Below are positions 5,935-13,076 of a stretch of DNA of 43,620 nucleotides, in pieces. This DNA is from JAVBNA01 sp031551875 (GTDB taxonomy: Bacteria; Bacillota; Clostridia; Oscillospirales; Acutalibacteraceae), in contig JAVBNA010000019.1 in NCBI GenBank assembly GCA_031551875.1, positions 1 through 43,620 on the forward strand, written 5' to 3'. The position numbers and the translations under genes are program-made. The notes beneath the pieces were generated by a model. The model ran no database searches, was not told where the DNA came from, and saw only the letters and a list, made by a program, of their open reading frames with translations. Every line of letters begins with the position of its first letter. The first letter of the stretch is position 1.

Positions 5935-7389
5935 ATGCACAAAAGCCTTGTTATGGACTATTACGAGCTGACCATGGCCTACGCCTGTTTTCGGGAAAAC
6001 CGCCATGAGACACTCTCTTATTTTGACCTGTACTTCCGCAAAAATCCCGACAACGGAGGATACTCCATCTTTGGCGGACTGGATCAGGTGATCGAGTGGC
6101 TGTCCGAGTTTTGCTTTTCGGACAGCGATATTGATTTTTTGCGGCAGAAAGGGGATTTTGACGAAGAGTTCCTGACCTATCTGCGCGGCTTTCGGTTTCA
6201 TGGCGACGTGTGGAGCGTGCCCGACGGGACGCCGATTTTTCCGGGGGAACCGATTGTGACCGTGCGGGGGACGCTGCTCGAGGCGCAGTTGCTGGAAACC
6301 CAGCTGCTGCTTCTGGTCAATTACGGCAGCCTGATTTCCACTAAGGCCAACCGAATTGCCCGCGCGGCAGACGGGCGCAGCGTGCTGGAATTCGGCACTC
6401 GGCGCGCCCACGGGGAAACCGCCGCGGTGGAGGGGGCGAAATATGCCTACATCGCGGGATGCGACGGCACCGCCTGCGTCGAAACCGAGAAGAGGTACGG
6501 CATCCCCAGCACGGGGACAATGGCGCACAGCTTCATCGAATCCTTTGACAGCGAATACGATGCCTTTTGCTGCTATGCCCGCACCTTCCCCGGCAAATGC
6601 ATTTTCCTGGTGGACACCTACAACACGCTCAAAAGCGGCCTCCCCAATGCGATCCGGGCGGCCAAAGAGGTGCTCGAGCCGGCGGGGCATCGCCTGTGCG
6701 GCATCCGGCTGGACAGCGGCGACCTGGCCTACCTCTCCATCAAGGCGCGGGAAATGCTCGATCGCGCGGGGATGCACGACTGTAAGATTGTGGCGTCCAA
6801 TTCGCTCGACGAAGTCCTGATACGCGACCTGCTCAGCCAGGGCGCGTGCATTGACATCTTCGGCGTGGGGGAGAAGCTGATCACCGCCAAGAGTGACCCG
6901 GTGTTCGGCGGCGTGTACAAGCTGGTGGCGACCCAGGAGGGGGGACGGATTGTCCCCAAAATTAAGTTGAGTGAAAACACCGGTAAGCTGACAAACCCCG
7001 GCTATAAAAAGGTCTACCGCTTTTACGACAGGACGTCGGGCTACGCGCTGGGCGATGTGGTCGCGCTGCACAGCGAGGAGATTGACAAGCACAGATATAC
7101 GCTGATCGACCCCAATGAGGAATGGAAAACCACCACGATTGAAAATTACCGCGTCGAGGAACTGCAAAAGCAGATTATCAAGGAGGGCAGGTGTGTGTAT
7201 GAGCAGCCCTCCATCGAGGAGCGCCGCGCCTACTGCGCCGCGCAGATGGGCACGCTTTACCGGGAGATCACCCGCCTGCGCAATCCCCATACCTACTATG
7301 TGGATCTATCCGTACCGCTTCTGACGCTCAAGAAAAAGCTTCTGCGTGAGCACAAAGAACGCATAGAGAGGGAGGGGGAGAGAGCGTGA
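5935..7389 (+). CDS. pncB: nicotinate phosphoribosyltransferase
   Basis: A 484-residue enzyme that makes nicotinate mononucleotide from nicotinate and PRPP with ATP hydrolysis, the committing step of the Preiss-Handler pathway. It opens with the family's MDYYELTMAYACF and contains FGTRRAHGETAAVEGAKYA. The motif STGTMAHSFIESF places the catalytic, transiently phosphorylated His at about residue 198, and LDSGDLAYLS belongs to the phosphoribosyl-binding side. The length is typical of the long Gram-positive form. The Shine-Dalgarno GGAGGAAT precedes the ATG. It follows pncA and overlaps nadE by 4 nt, so the three are probably translationally coupled. Confidence 0.95.
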   Translation: MHKSLVMDYYELTMAYACFRENRHETLSYFDLYFRKNPDNGGYSIFGGLDQVIEWLSEFCFSDSDIDFLRQKGDFDEEFLTYLRGFRFHGDVWSVPDGTPIFPGEPIVTVRGTLLEAQLLETQLLLLVNYGSLISTKANRIARAADGRSVLEFGTRRAHGETAAVEGAKYAYIAGCDGTACVETEKRYGIPSTGTMAHSFIESFDSEYDAFCCYARTFPGKCIFLVDTYNTLKSGLPNAIRAAKEVLEPAGHRLCGIRLDSGDLAYLSIKAREMLDRAGMHDCKIVASNSLDEVLIRDLLSQGACIDIFGVGEKLITAKSDPVFGGVYKLVATQEGGRIVPKIKLSENTGKLTNPGYKKVYRFYDRTSGYALGDVVALHSEEIDKHRYTLIDPNEEWKTTTIENYRVEELQKQIIKEGRCVYEQPSIEERRAYCAAQMGTLYREITRLRNPHTYYVDLSVPLLTLKKKLLREHKERIEREGERA

Positions 7390-9290
7390 ACAGCATGAGA
7401 GAGCTTGGCTATATGCGTGTAGGCGCCGGAGTTCCAGAGGTGCGCGTGGGTGACGTCGGCTTTAACACTGGCCGCATCAAAGAGCAGATGCGTCTTATGG
7501 AGGAGAAGCGCGTGGAGATCGCCCTGTTTCCGTCGCTGTCGCTGACCGGCGCGACCTGCGGCGACCTGTACTTTCAGAGCCGTCTGCTGGAGGGGGCGCT
7601 GGAGGGGTTGTCCGACCTGCTCGCCGCGTCGCGTGAGATGAACCTTGTGACAGTGGCGGGGCTGCCGCTGATGGTGTCCGGGCGGCTGTACAGCGTATCG
7701 GCTGTGTTTGAGCGCGGACGGCTGCTCGGAATTGTGCCCAAAACCCAATGCGGCGGCCGCGAGGTGCGATGGTTTTCGGCGGGGGAGGAGGTCAACACGA
7801 CCGTCGAGCTGCTGGGGCAAACGGTGCCCTGCCGCGCAGGGCTTGTGTTTGCGCCGCGCGATCATCCTTCGTTTTCCTTCAGTGTTACCCAGGCCGACCC
7901 CATGGCTCATTTTGTGACCGTCTCCCGTGACATTGAGCGCACAGGCGCGCTGATCATCCTGAACCCCGGGGCGCGCAAGGAGCGGATGGGCGGCGCGGCT
8001 CGCCGCTGTGCTGATATCAAGACGCTTTCAGAGAAGTTTCGCTGCGGCTACGTCTACTGCGGCGCGGGCATGACCGAGTCCACCACCTTTGCCGTATATG
8101 CCGGTCAGGCCGCGGTGTGTGAGGCGGGCTGGCTGCTCGCCGAGAATGGGCCGTTTTCGCTGGAGGGCAGCGTGGCCATCAGCGAAATTGACTGCAAAAA
8201 GCTGCAATACCTGCGCCGGAGCGTCGCGGGTTTTGTAGAGCAGCCCCAGACCCCCATTCTGTTTGACACGGCCTCAGCCTGTGAAGGGCTGACCCGCACC
8301 TATTTGGCCGCCCCCTTTGTGCCGTCTGCGGCGGATCGGGAGGCGCGGTGCGCAGAGGCGTACCAGATGCTGGCGGGCGGTCTGGCGCGGCGGATGATGC
8401 ACACGGGGCTTCGCACCATGGTACTGGGCATCTCGGGGGGGCTGGACTCCACGCTGGCTTTTCTTGCGGTGGTGGACGCGTGTGACCTGCTGGGCAAACC
8501 GCACAGCGACATTATCTGCGTGACAATGCCCGGCTTCGGCACGACCGGGCACACCTATGAAAACGCCGTACAGCTCGTAAAGGGCTACGGTGCCCAGCTG
8601 CGCGACATTGACATCAGGGAGGCCTGCCTGCGGCATTTTGCTGACATCGGGCACGACCTCGGCGTGATGGATGCAACCTATGAAAATGCGCAGGCGCGCG
8701 AGCGCACCCAGATCCTGATGGACATTGCCAACCAGGAAAACGGACTTGTGATCGGCACGGGGGACATGTCTGAGCTCGCGCTGGGCTGGTGCACCTACAA
8801 CGGAGACCATATGAGCATGTACTCGCTGAACGCTTCCATTGCCAAGACGTTCATCCCGCATCTGGTTCGGCACAAGGCGGATCTGCTGACCGACCGCGTA
8901 CTGCGCGGCATTCTGTACGCGATCACCGAGACACCCATCAGTCCCGAACTTCTTCCTCCGAACGGCGGCGACATTAAACAAAAGACAGAGGACGCGGTCG
9001 GCCCCTACCGGTTGCAGGACTTTTTCCTGTTCCATTTTCTCAAAAACGGTGCGCCGCCCGAAAAGCTTCTGTTTTTGGCCGAGCGCACCTTTGCGGGCGA
9101 ATATACGAAAACCGAAATCAAGAAATGGCTGAGGCTCTTTTTGACACGCTTTTTCAGCCAGCAATTCAAACGCAATTGTACGCCCGACGGCCCGCAGATC
9201 GGGTCGGTCAGCCTCGCGCCCGGCAATCTTGTACTGCCTGGAGACGCGGCGGCGTCCGAATGGATAAAGGAGTGGGAAAGCGATGCATAA
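7386..9290 (+). CDS. nadE: NAD synthetase with degenerate nitrilase (glutaminase) domain
   Basis: A 634-residue protein with the two-domain layout of glutamine-dependent NAD synthetase: nitrilase-like residues 1 to about 270 and synthetase about 320-630. The synthetase has the ATP pyrophosphatase loop SGGLDS at 350-355 and GTGDMSELALGW. In the N-terminal domain the expected catalytic Glu (normally FPEL..TG) is Ser50 in FPSLSLTG. Lys119 is kept (GIVPKT). The catalytic Cys region (normally GVEICEDLW) reads SVTQADPM, with Ala170 where Cys belongs. Glutamine hydrolysis should therefore be lost, and the enzyme may use free ammonia. The GTG start at 7386 overlaps the pncB stop and follows GGAGGGGGAG. 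The function call is firm; loss of glutaminase activity is inferred from hand alignment. Confidence 0.92.
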   Translation: MNSMRELGYMRVGAGVPEVRVGDVGFNTGRIKEQMRLMEEKRVEIALFPSLSLTGATCGDLYFQSRLLEGALEGLSDLLAASREMNLVTVAGLPLMVSGRLYSVSAVFERGRLLGIVPKTQCGGREVRWFSAGEEVNTTVELLGQTVPCRAGLVFAPRDHPSFSFSVTQADPMAHFVTVSRDIERTGALIILNPGARKERMGGAARRCADIKTLSEKFRCGYVYCGAGMTESTTFAVYAGQAAVCEAGWLLAENGPFSLEGSVAISEIDCKKLQYLRRSVAGFVEQPQTPILFDTASACEGLTRTYLAAPFVPSAADREARCAEAYQMLAGGLARRMMHTGLRTMVLGISGGLDSTLAFLAVVDACDLLGKPHSDIICVTMPGFGTTGHTYENAVQLVKGYGAQLRDIDIREACLRHFADIGHDLGVMDATYENAQARERTQILMDIANQENGLVIGTGDMSELALGWCTYNGDHMSMYSLNASIAKTFIPHLVRHKADLLTDRVLRGILYAITETPISPELLPPNGGDIKQKTEDAVGPYRLQDFFLFHFLKNGAPPEKLLFLAERTFAGEYTKTEIKKWLRLFLTRFFSQQFKRNCTPDGPQIGSVSLAPGNLVLPGDAAASEWIKEWESDA

Positions 9291-10122
9291 GACGCCCGAA
9301 AGCGAATCGGAGTTTCTGCGCAGCTATGACCCAAAAAGCTTTGAAACCCTGTCCCTGACCACTGACATCCTGATTTTTTCCGTGTCGGACGGGGAGCGGG
9401 AAAACTACCGCAGACTACCCGAAAAACACTTTTCACTCCTGCTTGTCCAGCGTGACACCCACCCGTTTCGGGGGAAGTGGTGTCTGCCCGGCGGATTTGT
9501 GGGCATTGATGAGGACGTCGACGACGCAGCGGTGCGGGTGCTCAAGCGGGAGACCAACCTGAGCGACATCTACATGGAGCAGCTCTATACCTTTGGCGCG
9601 CCCGACCGCGATCCGCGCATGCGCATTGTCAGCGTGTCCTACATGGCGCTTGTGGACAAAAACAAGCTCGCCGACCGGCTGCACGACAGGGCATCCTGGT
9701 TTCACTGCAAGCTGTCCGAGGAGGAACGCACGCTGTGCGTCGAGCTTGACAACGGGGAGGAGCGGTTTTCGGTGATGCTGTCCAAGCGGCCCTGTCATGG
9801 CACAGCGGACAGCTTTAAATTTGAGGTGCTTCACAATGAACATCTGGCCTTCGACCACGCGCTGGTGATTGCGGAGGGCAACCGACGGCTGAAAAACAAA
9901 ATTGAGTATACCGACATTGTATTCCATATGATCCCGCCCGAATTTACGCTCGGAGAGCTCCGGCAGGTGTTTGAGGTGATTTTGGGCAAAACGCTGCTTG
10001 ATCCCGCGTTCCGCCGCATGATCGAAAGCCGGGTGGAGAAAACTGGACAGTTCAAGACCGGCGCCGGACACCGTCCGTCGGCGCTTTACCGCTATCGGAA
10101 AAATATTTCTAAAAAGACTTGA
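9283..10122 (+). CDS. nrtR: NrtR-like regulator: Nudix-fold domain plus C-terminal winged helix
   Basis: A 279-residue protein. The N-terminal half is a Nudix fold with WCLPGGFV and the NrtR-type stretch YMEQLYTFGAPDRDPR (about 97-112). The C-terminal region (about 205-275) has the winged-helix pattern of NrtR/YjgD-type proteins (FTLGELRQVFE). In the Nudix box (71-93) the catalytic REUxEE segment reads RVLKRE, so two of three metal-binding Glu are lost, and the following Gly is Asn92. That favours ligand sensing (ADP-ribose in characterised NrtR) over hydrolysis. It overlaps nadE by 8 nt and is the last gene of the NAD operon, as expected for an autoregulated NAD regulator. An ADP-ribose-binding role is inferred. 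Confidence 0.82.
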   Translation: MHKTPESESEFLRSYDPKSFETLSLTTDILIFSVSDGERENYRRLPEKHFSLLLVQRDTHPFRGKWCLPGGFVGIDEDVDDAAVRVLKRETNLSDIYMEQLYTFGAPDRDPRMRIVSVSYMALVDKNKLADRLHDRASWFHCKLSEEERTLCVELDNGEERFSVMLSKRPCHGTADSFKFEVLHNEHLAFDHALVIAEGNRRLKNKIEYTDIVFHMIPPEFTLGELRQVFEVILGKTLLDPAFRRMIESRVEKTGQFKTGAGHRPSALYRYRKNISKKT

Positions 10123-10149
10123 CCTTGACGTTACGTCAAGGTGTACAGT
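10119..10149 (+). promoter_or_regulatory. MerR-type promoter with 19-bp spacer
   Basis: TTGACC (10119-10124), 19-nt spacer, TACAGT (10144-10149). The over-long spacer is the hallmark of promoters untwisted by MerR-family activators. It overlaps the stop codon of the upstream gene. Confidence 0.8.
10122..10142. promoter_or_regulatory. perfect 21-bp palindromic operator for the TipA-like regulator
   Basis: ACCTTGACGT T ACGTCAAGGT, a perfect dyad centred at 10132 and filling the spacer of the promoter at 10119-10149. Its position and form fit autoregulation by the MerR-family protein encoded at 10173. Confidence 0.8.
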
Positions 10150-10172
10150 GTGAGTAAAGGAGGGGGAAACAC

Positions 10173-10937
10173 ATGGAATATTCTGTAAAAGGGATGAGCA
10201 GCCTGTCGGGCGTCAGCACGCGCACACTGCGCTACTACGACGAGATCGGGCTGCTGAGGCCCAAACGGGTCAGCTCAAACGGATACCGCATTTACGGGAG
10301 GGAACAGGTGGACACGCTGCAGCAGATCCTGTTTTACCGTGAGTTGGACGTTCCGCTTGAGCAGATCGGAATGCTCCTGCACGCCCCCGACTTTGACCGT
10401 GAGGAGGCACTGCGCGGACATCGGGACGCGCTCGTGAAAAAGCGTGTCCGGCTGGATGCGCTTATCCGCACGATGGAACGCACACTGGAGGTTCAGAAAG
10501 GAGAATCCGATATGAGTGACAAAGAAAAATTTGATGGGTTCAAACATCAGATGATCGAGGAGAACGAACGCAAATACGGCGCAGAGATCAGGGAAAAGTA
10601 CGGTGAGGATACCGTGAGTGCTTCCAATCAGAAGTTCATGAACATGTCGAAGGAGCAATATGACCAGGTGACCGCCCTGGGCGATCAGGTGATCGAGCTG
10701 TTTGTGAAAGCGTTTGAGGAGGGCGACCCCGCCGGGGGGACCGCGCAGGAGGCTGCCGACTGCCACCGGCAGTGGCTGTGCTTTTTTTGGCCCTCTTATT
10801 CCAAGGAACAACACGCCGGCGTCGCGCAGATGTATGTGGACGACCCGCGCTTTACCGCCTACTATGACAAGCACAGGGAAGGGCTTGCCCGCTTTGTACG
10901 TGACGCGGTGGCGGTGTACACCGGCATTGAACAGTAA
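10173..10937 (+). CDS. MerR-family regulator with TipAS antibiotic-recognition domain
   Basis: A 254-residue protein. Residues 1-70 form a MerR winged helix (STRTLRYYDEIGLL, SSNGYRIYG), followed by a dimerisation coil to about 110. Residues about 135-254 match the TipAS ligand-binding fold (QWLCFFWPSYSKEQHAGVAQMYVDDPRF). TipAL of Streptomyces binds thiopeptides and activates its own promoter; the operator here fits the same logic. AAAGGAG (10497-10503) lies 8 nt before Met114 (ATG 10512), so a separate TipAS-only product of about 141 residues could be made from the same message. The main start at ATG 10173 has AAAGGAGGGGG upstream. The ligand is unknown. Confidence 0.9.
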   Translation: MEYSVKGMSSLSGVSTRTLRYYDEIGLLRPKRVSSNGYRIYGREQVDTLQQILFYRELDVPLEQIGMLLHAPDFDREEALRGHRDALVKKRVRLDALIRTMERTLEVQKGESDMSDKEKFDGFKHQMIEENERKYGAEIREKYGEDTVSASNQKFMNMSKEQYDQVTALGDQVIELFVKAFEEGDPAGGTAQEAADCHRQWLCFFWPSYSKEQHAGVAQMYVDDPRFTAYYDKHREGLARFVRDAVAVYTGIEQ

Positions 10938-10969
10938 AAAAGCAGGACGGCGTCACCGTCCTGCTTTTT
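10937..10969. terminator. bidirectional terminator between tipA-like gene and bioY
   Basis: AAAAAGCAGGACGG pairs with CCGTCCTGCTTTTT (10956-10969) around CGTCA, overlapping the ends of both convergent genes. Confidence 0.88.
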
Positions 10970-11528
10970 ACATCTTCCTGAAAATCCTGAGCAGCCGCCC
11001 GGCAGGGTAACTGAGCGCGACGCACAGCGCAATGTCCTTAAACACGAACAGCCCGGCTCCGCCGGCAATGGCACCCCACAAAGTGATTCCGTTTAAATAT
11101 ACGTTGGAAATAAAATAGAGATAACCGATCCCGAAGAGATAATCCACAGCGATGGCGGCAAGCGCACAGAGCAGAATCCGCCACACGGGCAATTCGGGTG
11201 ACTGCTTTTCCCACCGCTCCCGCAGCAGGCCGCACACAAACGCGGCAATGGGGAAGCCGACGATATACCCGAAGGTGGGGGAGAGGAACGCGGCGGGGCC
11301 GCACAGCCCCCCCGAAAACACCGGTAAGCCCACAAGCCCGAGCAGGGCATAGAGAAGCTGGGACAGCGCGCCGTATTTGCTGCCCAGAAGCAGCCCTGCA
11401 CACACACAGAAAAAGAGCTGGAATGTGATCGGGATGGGCTGGATGACAATGCTTATGTAGGCGCCGGCAATAGACAGGGCGGTGAAAAGGGGAACCAGTG
11501 CGAGCATTTTGATGTTTACTTTTTTCAT
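10968..11528 (-). CDS. bioY: BioY family biotin uptake protein (ECF substrate-binding component)
   Basis: A 186-residue membrane protein with about six hydrophobic segments and the BioY signature GGLCGPAAFLSPTFGYIVGF (about 73-92). BioY binds biotin and works either alone or with an EcfAAT energising module, which is not encoded here. The ATG at 11528 is chosen because AAGGAAA is about 7 nt upstream; the earlier in-frame ATG at 11534 is too close. The gene lies 22 nt beyond a 15-bp hairpin (11551-11590) that follows murC. BioY expression may therefore need read-through past the hairpin or control at it. Confidence 0.92.
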   Translation of the reverse strand: MKKVNIKMLALVPLFTALSIAGAYISIVIQPIPITFQLFFCVCAGLLLGSKYGALSQLLYALLGLVGLPVFSGGLCGPAAFLSPTFGYIVGFPIAAFVCGLLRERWEKQSPELPVWRILLCALAAIAVDYLFGIGYLYFISNVYLNGITLWGAIAGGAGLFVFKDIALCVALSYPAGRLLRIFRKM

Positions 11529-11550
11529 TGACATTTTCCTTTTTTATAAG

Positions 11551-11590
11551 CATAAAACGAACCGGCGGGTGAAGGCCGGTTCGTTTTATG
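11551..11590 (-). terminator. perfect 15-bp hairpin between murC and bioY
   Basis: The 15-base arm 11551-11565 (starting CATAAAACG) pairs exactly with 11576-11590 around a 10-nt loop. On the minus strand the 3' arm ends GTTTTATG, giving a short T-run. It probably terminates murC. The arms also place AACC and GGTT 14 nt apart, the geometry of BirA operators. Confidence 0.72.
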
Positions 11591-11594
11591 TGAT

Positions 11595-12977
11595 TTAGTT
11601 GTTTTTGTACTTCTGAAGCATGAGCTTGGCGGCCTTATAAATGTCGCCGCAGCCCAGCGTGATCACAAGATCGCCCTCCTGCGCGTGTCTCACAATGTGG
11701 TCGGCCACCTCCTCAAAGGAATTGTACCACACGCTGCCGAGGATTTTTGCCGCGAGATCCTTCGTGTAGATGTCGTAGGTGTTGACCTCGCGCGCGCCCA
11801 TGATCTCGGTCATTACCACATGATCGGCAATGGACAGCGCATCGGCAAAGTCGTCGAGCAAAAGCGCCGTGCGTGAATAGGTAAAGGGCTGGAACACCGC
11901 CCACACCGCGCGAAAGCCCATTTCGGAAGCGGCCTGTAGCGTGACGCTCAGCTCCTTGGGGTGGTGGGCGTAGTCGTCCGCGATCACAATGCCGTTCGGA
12001 CGTCCGAGGATTTCAAAGCGGCGTCCCGCGCCGGAGAACGCGCTCAGGCTTTTGGCAATGCCTTCGGGTGACGCGCCTTGGGAAAGGGCGGCCGTTGCGG
12101 CGGCCAGCGCGTTGTGCACGTGGTGCTTTCCGGGGATGTTCAGCGTGATTTTGGTCAGCGGCTCACCGTCGCACATCAGCGTAAATTCGGTGCGCGCGCC
12201 GGGCAGCGTGACAATGTTCTCCGCGCAGTAGCGGTTGTGCGGAGCCAGACCGAAGGTGAGAACCTCCCGCTCAATTCCCTCGACCGCCTTCATGGAGTTT
12301 TCATCGTCGCCGTTGACCACAAGGATTTTAGAGGTCTGTGTGGCAAACTGTCGGAAGGATTTGATGATGTTGTCGAGCGTTTTGAAATAATCCAGGTGAT
12401 CTTCGTCGATGTTGAGGATGACCGAAACCGCCGGCGTCAGCTGTAAAAAGGTGTCCACAAATTCGCAGGCCTCGACCACCATGGTGTCGGACTGTCCCAG
12501 CCGCCCGTTACCGCCAATGTAGTCGAGTTTTCCGCCGATGACCACCGTGGGATCCATCTTTTCATCCACAAGGATTTGTGTTATCATGGAGGTGACGGTG
12601 GTCTTGCCGTGGGTGCCGGACACCGCGATGGTGTTCGGATATTTTTTTGCGATCAGGCCGAGCAGGATCGAACGCTCAATGAGCGGCAGCCCCTTTTCGC
12701 GGGCGGCCAGAAGCTCAGGGTTGTCTTTCATGACGGCAGCGGTGTATACGACCGCCTGAGCGTCGCCAATATTTTCGGCGGCGTGGCCGAGCGTGACCGG
12801 GATACCGTAGCTGCGTATGCGCGCCAGCGTATCGGTTTCATTGTTGTCAGAGCCGGTGAGAAAATATCCCTGCCCGTGCAGGATTTCCGCCAGCGGGCAC
12901 ATACCCGAGCCGCCGATCCCCACAAAATGGAACCGGCGCACCTGCTCGAGCAGGTCAGAATACCTGTTGTCCATCAT
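11595..12977 (-). CDS. murC: UDP-N-acetylmuramate--L-alanine ligase
   Basis: A 460-residue cytoplasmic Mur ligase that adds L-Ala to UDP-MurNAc using ATP. It has the N-terminal nucleotide-binding FVGIGGSGM (18-26), the ATP loop SGTHGKTT (120-127), the central-domain LNIDEDHLDYF, and the C-terminal domain signature DDYAHHPKE. The length is normal. AGGAGA lies about 7 nt upstream of the ATG at 12977, with a second ATG immediately after it. The gene stands alone on the minus strand, divergent from cca and followed by a hairpin. Confidence 0.97.
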   Translation of the reverse strand: MMDNRYSDLLEQVRRFHFVGIGGSGMCPLAEILHGQGYFLTGSDNNETDTLARIRSYGIPVTLGHAAENIGDAQAVVYTAAVMKDNPELLAAREKGLPLIERSILLGLIAKKYPNTIAVSGTHGKTTVTSMITQILVDEKMDPTVVIGGKLDYIGGNGRLGQSDTMVVEACEFVDTFLQLTPAVSVILNIDEDHLDYFKTLDNIIKSFRQFATQTSKILVVNGDDENSMKAVEGIEREVLTFGLAPHNRYCAENIVTLPGARTEFTLMCDGEPLTKITLNIPGKHHVHNALAAATAALSQGASPEGIAKSLSAFSGAGRRFEILGRPNGIVIADDYAHHPKELSVTLQAASEMGFRAVWAVFQPFTYSRTALLLDDFADALSIADHVVMTEIMGAREVNTYDIYTKDLAAKILGSVWYNSFEEVADHIVRHAQEGDLVITLGCGDIYKAAKLMLQKYKNN

Positions 12978-13009
12978 ATACGCATCTCCTAAAAAAGCTA
13001 TTAATGTAT

Positions 13010-13038
13010 ATTATATGATATCCCCCGGATAAAATAAA
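13010..13038 (-). promoter_or_regulatory. likely murC promoter
   Basis: On the minus strand, TATAAT (13015-13010) with a weak -35 TTTATT (13038-13033) and a 17-nt spacer, about 33 nt upstream of the murC start. Confidence 0.45.
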
Positions 13039-13076
13039 CACTTTTTTCAAAAATTAGCAGGAAAGGGGCGGGAAGG

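Noticed and set aside
5263..7290. 675-codon open frame on the minus strand across pncA and pncB
   Set aside because: It is antisense to two genes with full catalytic motifs, has no ribosome site or family motif, and reflects GC-rich third positions of the real genes.
8274..9164. Minus-strand 296-codon frame within nadE
   Set aside because: Antisense shadow of the NAD synthetase domain.
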